From Streptomyces tuirus (GTDB taxonomy: Bacteria > Actinomycetota > Actinomycetes > Streptomycetales > Streptomycetaceae): DNA of 64,000 bases. How positions within the stretch are numbered: position 1 is the stretch's first letter; every line of letters begins with the position of its first letter. The notes under the pieces were generated by a model. It did no database searches. It saw only the letters and a program-made list of their open reading frames with translations, and was not told where the DNA came from. Positions 62,683 through 64,000 of the stretch are shown in pieces. A program made the position numbers and the translations under genes. The stretch is from NCBI RefSeq assembly GCF_014701095.1, contig NZ_AP023439.1:620001-684000 (forward strand). The letters are read 5' to 3'.

Positions 62683-63877
62683 GCACCCCGGCACCGACGT
62701 CGTCGTGATCGGTGCGGGCATCGTCGGCGCGCTCATCGGCCGGGAGCTCGCCGGGCGGGGGCTGGGGGTCGCGCTCCTGGACCCCCAGCCCGGTCGCGGT
62801 GCCTCGATCGGCAACGCCGGCCTGCTCGTTCCCAGCTTCACCAGGCCGATGGCCGATCCCGCAACCTTGTGGGAGGGCTTGCGCGCCATGACCGGCTCGG
62901 ACCCTCTGATGTCGATCGGCTCCCTGTCTCCGGCAGTCCTGACGTGGCTGGCCCGATTCGCGGCCGCGGCCCGCCCGGGCCGGGCAGGCCGCATCGCCGC
63001 GAGGCTGACCGGCCCGGCACGCACCGCCGCGGACGCATACGCGAACCTCGCCGCGGAGACCGGCATCGACCTCGGCGTGACCGGCAGCGGCTGGCTCCAG
63101 GTGGCCCGCAGCCCGGCCGTTCTGCGACGCAAGCTGGCCCTGGCCCGCGAGCTGACGAAGAACGGCATCGACCACGAGGTCCTCACCCAGGCCGAACTGC
63201 GGGTACGGGCCCCGGAACTCGATCCGGGCCTGGCCGGTGCGGTGTTCTTTCCCGGTGACTCCTCGCTGGATCCGGCCGCGGCGACACGCGCGGCGCTGGT
63301 CGCCGCCGAGATGCGCGGCGTCGTCGTCCACCGCGCACGCGTCACCGGCCTGGTCCGCCGGATCGGCGAGGTCACCGCTGTGAGGACCGACCTCGGCGAG
63401 TTCACAGCCACCACCTACATCCTGGCCACCGGTGCCGGACGGCCAGGAGGACGAGGCATTCAGCCGGGCTGGGGTTGGAGCATCGACGTGCCCGCCGAGC
63501 ATCCGCTGATCAGCTCGCCGCTGATCGGGCTCGACGACCACGTCGTGTTCAACCCCCTTGCCGGCCGCATCCGGATCACCGGCGGCATGCGGATCGGCGG
63601 CACCCCGCAAGACCGCCACGACCACGCCGCCGCCACCGCGATCCGGCAGGCCGCCGAACGGCTCGTGCCCGCGCTGCACGACCTGCCCCAGGGAACCCTC
63701 ACCCGCGCGGCCCGGCCCATGACTCCCGACGGCCTGCCGCAGGCGGCCAGGACCGGCCGCAACCTCGTCACGGCCACCGGGCACGGCACCCTCGGAATGA
63801 CCCTCGCCCCAGCGACCGCGGCCGCGGTCGCCCAGCTGCTCGGGCACGATGGCCGCCATCCGGAGGTCTTGCGATGA
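62672..63877 (+). CDS. FAD-dependent oxidoreductase, DadA/glycine-oxidase-like
   Basis: 401 residues, GTG at 62672 overlapping the hydrolase end by 11 nt. FAD motif VVVIGAGIVGALIGRELAGRG, then ASIGNAGLLVPSFTRPMADP, which matches D-amino-acid dehydrogenases (DadA). The late RPMTPDGLPQAARTGRNLVTATGHGTLGMTLAPATAAAVAQLL is the second FAD site with catalytic Arg region. It would oxidise a D-amino acid to the keto acid. Stop overlaps the next ATG as ATGA. Confidence 0.88.
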   Translation: MSAEHPGTDVVVIGAGIVGALIGRELAGRGLGVALLDPQPGRGASIGNAGLLVPSFTRPMADPATLWEGLRAMTGSDPLMSIGSLSPAVLTWLARFAAAARPGRAGRIAARLTGPARTAADAYANLAAETGIDLGVTGSGWLQVARSPAVLRRKLALARELTKNGIDHEVLTQAELRVRAPELDPGLAGAVFFPGDSSLDPAAATRAALVAAEMRGVVVHRARVTGLVRRIGEVTAVRTDLGEFTATTYILATGAGRPGGRGIQPGWGWSIDVPAEHPLISSPLIGLDDHVVFNPLAGRIRITGGMRIGGTPQDRHDHAAATAIRQAAERLVPALHDLPQGTLTRAARPMTPDGLPQAARTGRNLVTATGHGTLGMTLAPATAAAVAQLLGHDGRHPEVLR

Positions 63878-64000
63878 CATCGCCGACCGCAGCAGGCCAT
63901 CGGCTCCACACGGAGGCGCTGGTCGCCGATGCCCACAACGATCTGCTCATGCTCGTCGTCCGCCGGTCACCGCAGCTGTGGGCCACCTACTTCCGCGACG
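63874..64000 (+). CDS. M19 (membrane dipeptidase) family protein, partial
   Basis: The first 42 codons only; ATG at 63874 overlaps the oxidoreductase TGA. HTEALVADAHNDLLMLVV has the M19 zinc motif H-x-D (His21, Asp23). M19 enzymes cleave dipeptides with C-terminal D- or L-residues, and some open beta-lactams. Fourth gene of the operon; the rest is outside the window. Confidence 0.8.
   Translation, partial: MTSPTAAGHRLHTEALVADAHNDLLMLVVRRSPQLWATYFRD

Overview
The window is high-GC actinobacterial DNA, almost certainly a Streptomyces chromosome. The codons are strongly GC3-biased, there are many GTG and some TTG starts, translational overlaps are common, and several families are typical of Streptomyces: a SapA-like secreted protein, a zinc-ribbon protein starting MDYCSSCRRHLNGAL, DUF6332-, DUF6421- and DUF6986-like proteins, orphan two-component and TetR/LacI regulators, and a complete egtABCD ergothioneine operon. 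No tRNA, rRNA, CRISPR array or insertion sequence was seen. The gene content is mostly chromosomal housekeeping and accessory metabolism, and some loci are visibly decaying.

Layout. 1-5.6 kb: an FHA protein with a truncated partner at the edge, a zinc-ribbon membrane protein, a SapA-like secreted protein, an amidase and an orphan PemK/MazF-like protein that overlaps a PARG-like macrodomain gene. 6.6-11.4 kb: egtA-egtB-egtC-egtD, coupled by 1-4 nt overlaps, then a dodecin. 11.4-14.3 kb: a HAD phosphatase and a DUF485/acetate-type symporter pair. 14.3-14.5 kb: a cysteine-free bL32 (rpmF paralogue) behind a Zur-box-like palindrome. 14.5-18 kb: a nucleotidyltransferase, then a convergent LLM oxidoreductase/MarR pair fused by a deletion, a palindromic operator and an MFS pump. 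18-25 kb: a two-component system, a TetR regulator with an operator array facing a deazaflavin-dependent oxidoreductase, a geranylgeranyl-reductase-like flavoprotein, an M20 dipeptidase and a P-loop/NUDIX fusion.

25-37 kb: small secreted and hypothetical proteins, a short UvrA paralogue, a VOC protein and an AraC regulator behind a perfect 29-bp dyad, a ROK kinase facing a LacI regulator across a palindrome, a transmembrane Ser/Thr kinase, a DUF6986 aldolase-like protein and a TAT-exported phosphodiesterase. 37-48 kb: etfBA, a flavin reductase, a thioredoxin/DUF4395 divergent pair, plsC, a four-copy degenerate repeat array, a B3/4 protein with a decayed gene in front, a secreted repeat protein, the DUF6421-SDR-threonine aldolase operon and a GDPD. 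48-58.7 kb: two GNATs, a VOC protein, a MarR-FUSC efflux operon, DUF5134/M56, PAP2, a TetR with its own operator and a divergent LVIVD/DUF305 pair. 58.7-59.2 kb: a response-regulator remnant.

59.2-64 kb holds the most interesting candidate. A TetR regulator faces a tightly coupled operon of MFS transporter, serine hydrolase of the beta-lactamase/D-aminopeptidase fold, DadA-like FAD oxidoreductase and an M19 dipeptidase cut by the window edge. Together these read as uptake or export and breakdown of D-amino-acid-containing peptides or beta-lactam-like compounds. The leader of this operon carries a perfect 25-bp tandem duplication. Function calls rest on family knowledge and visible motifs; none was checked against a database.
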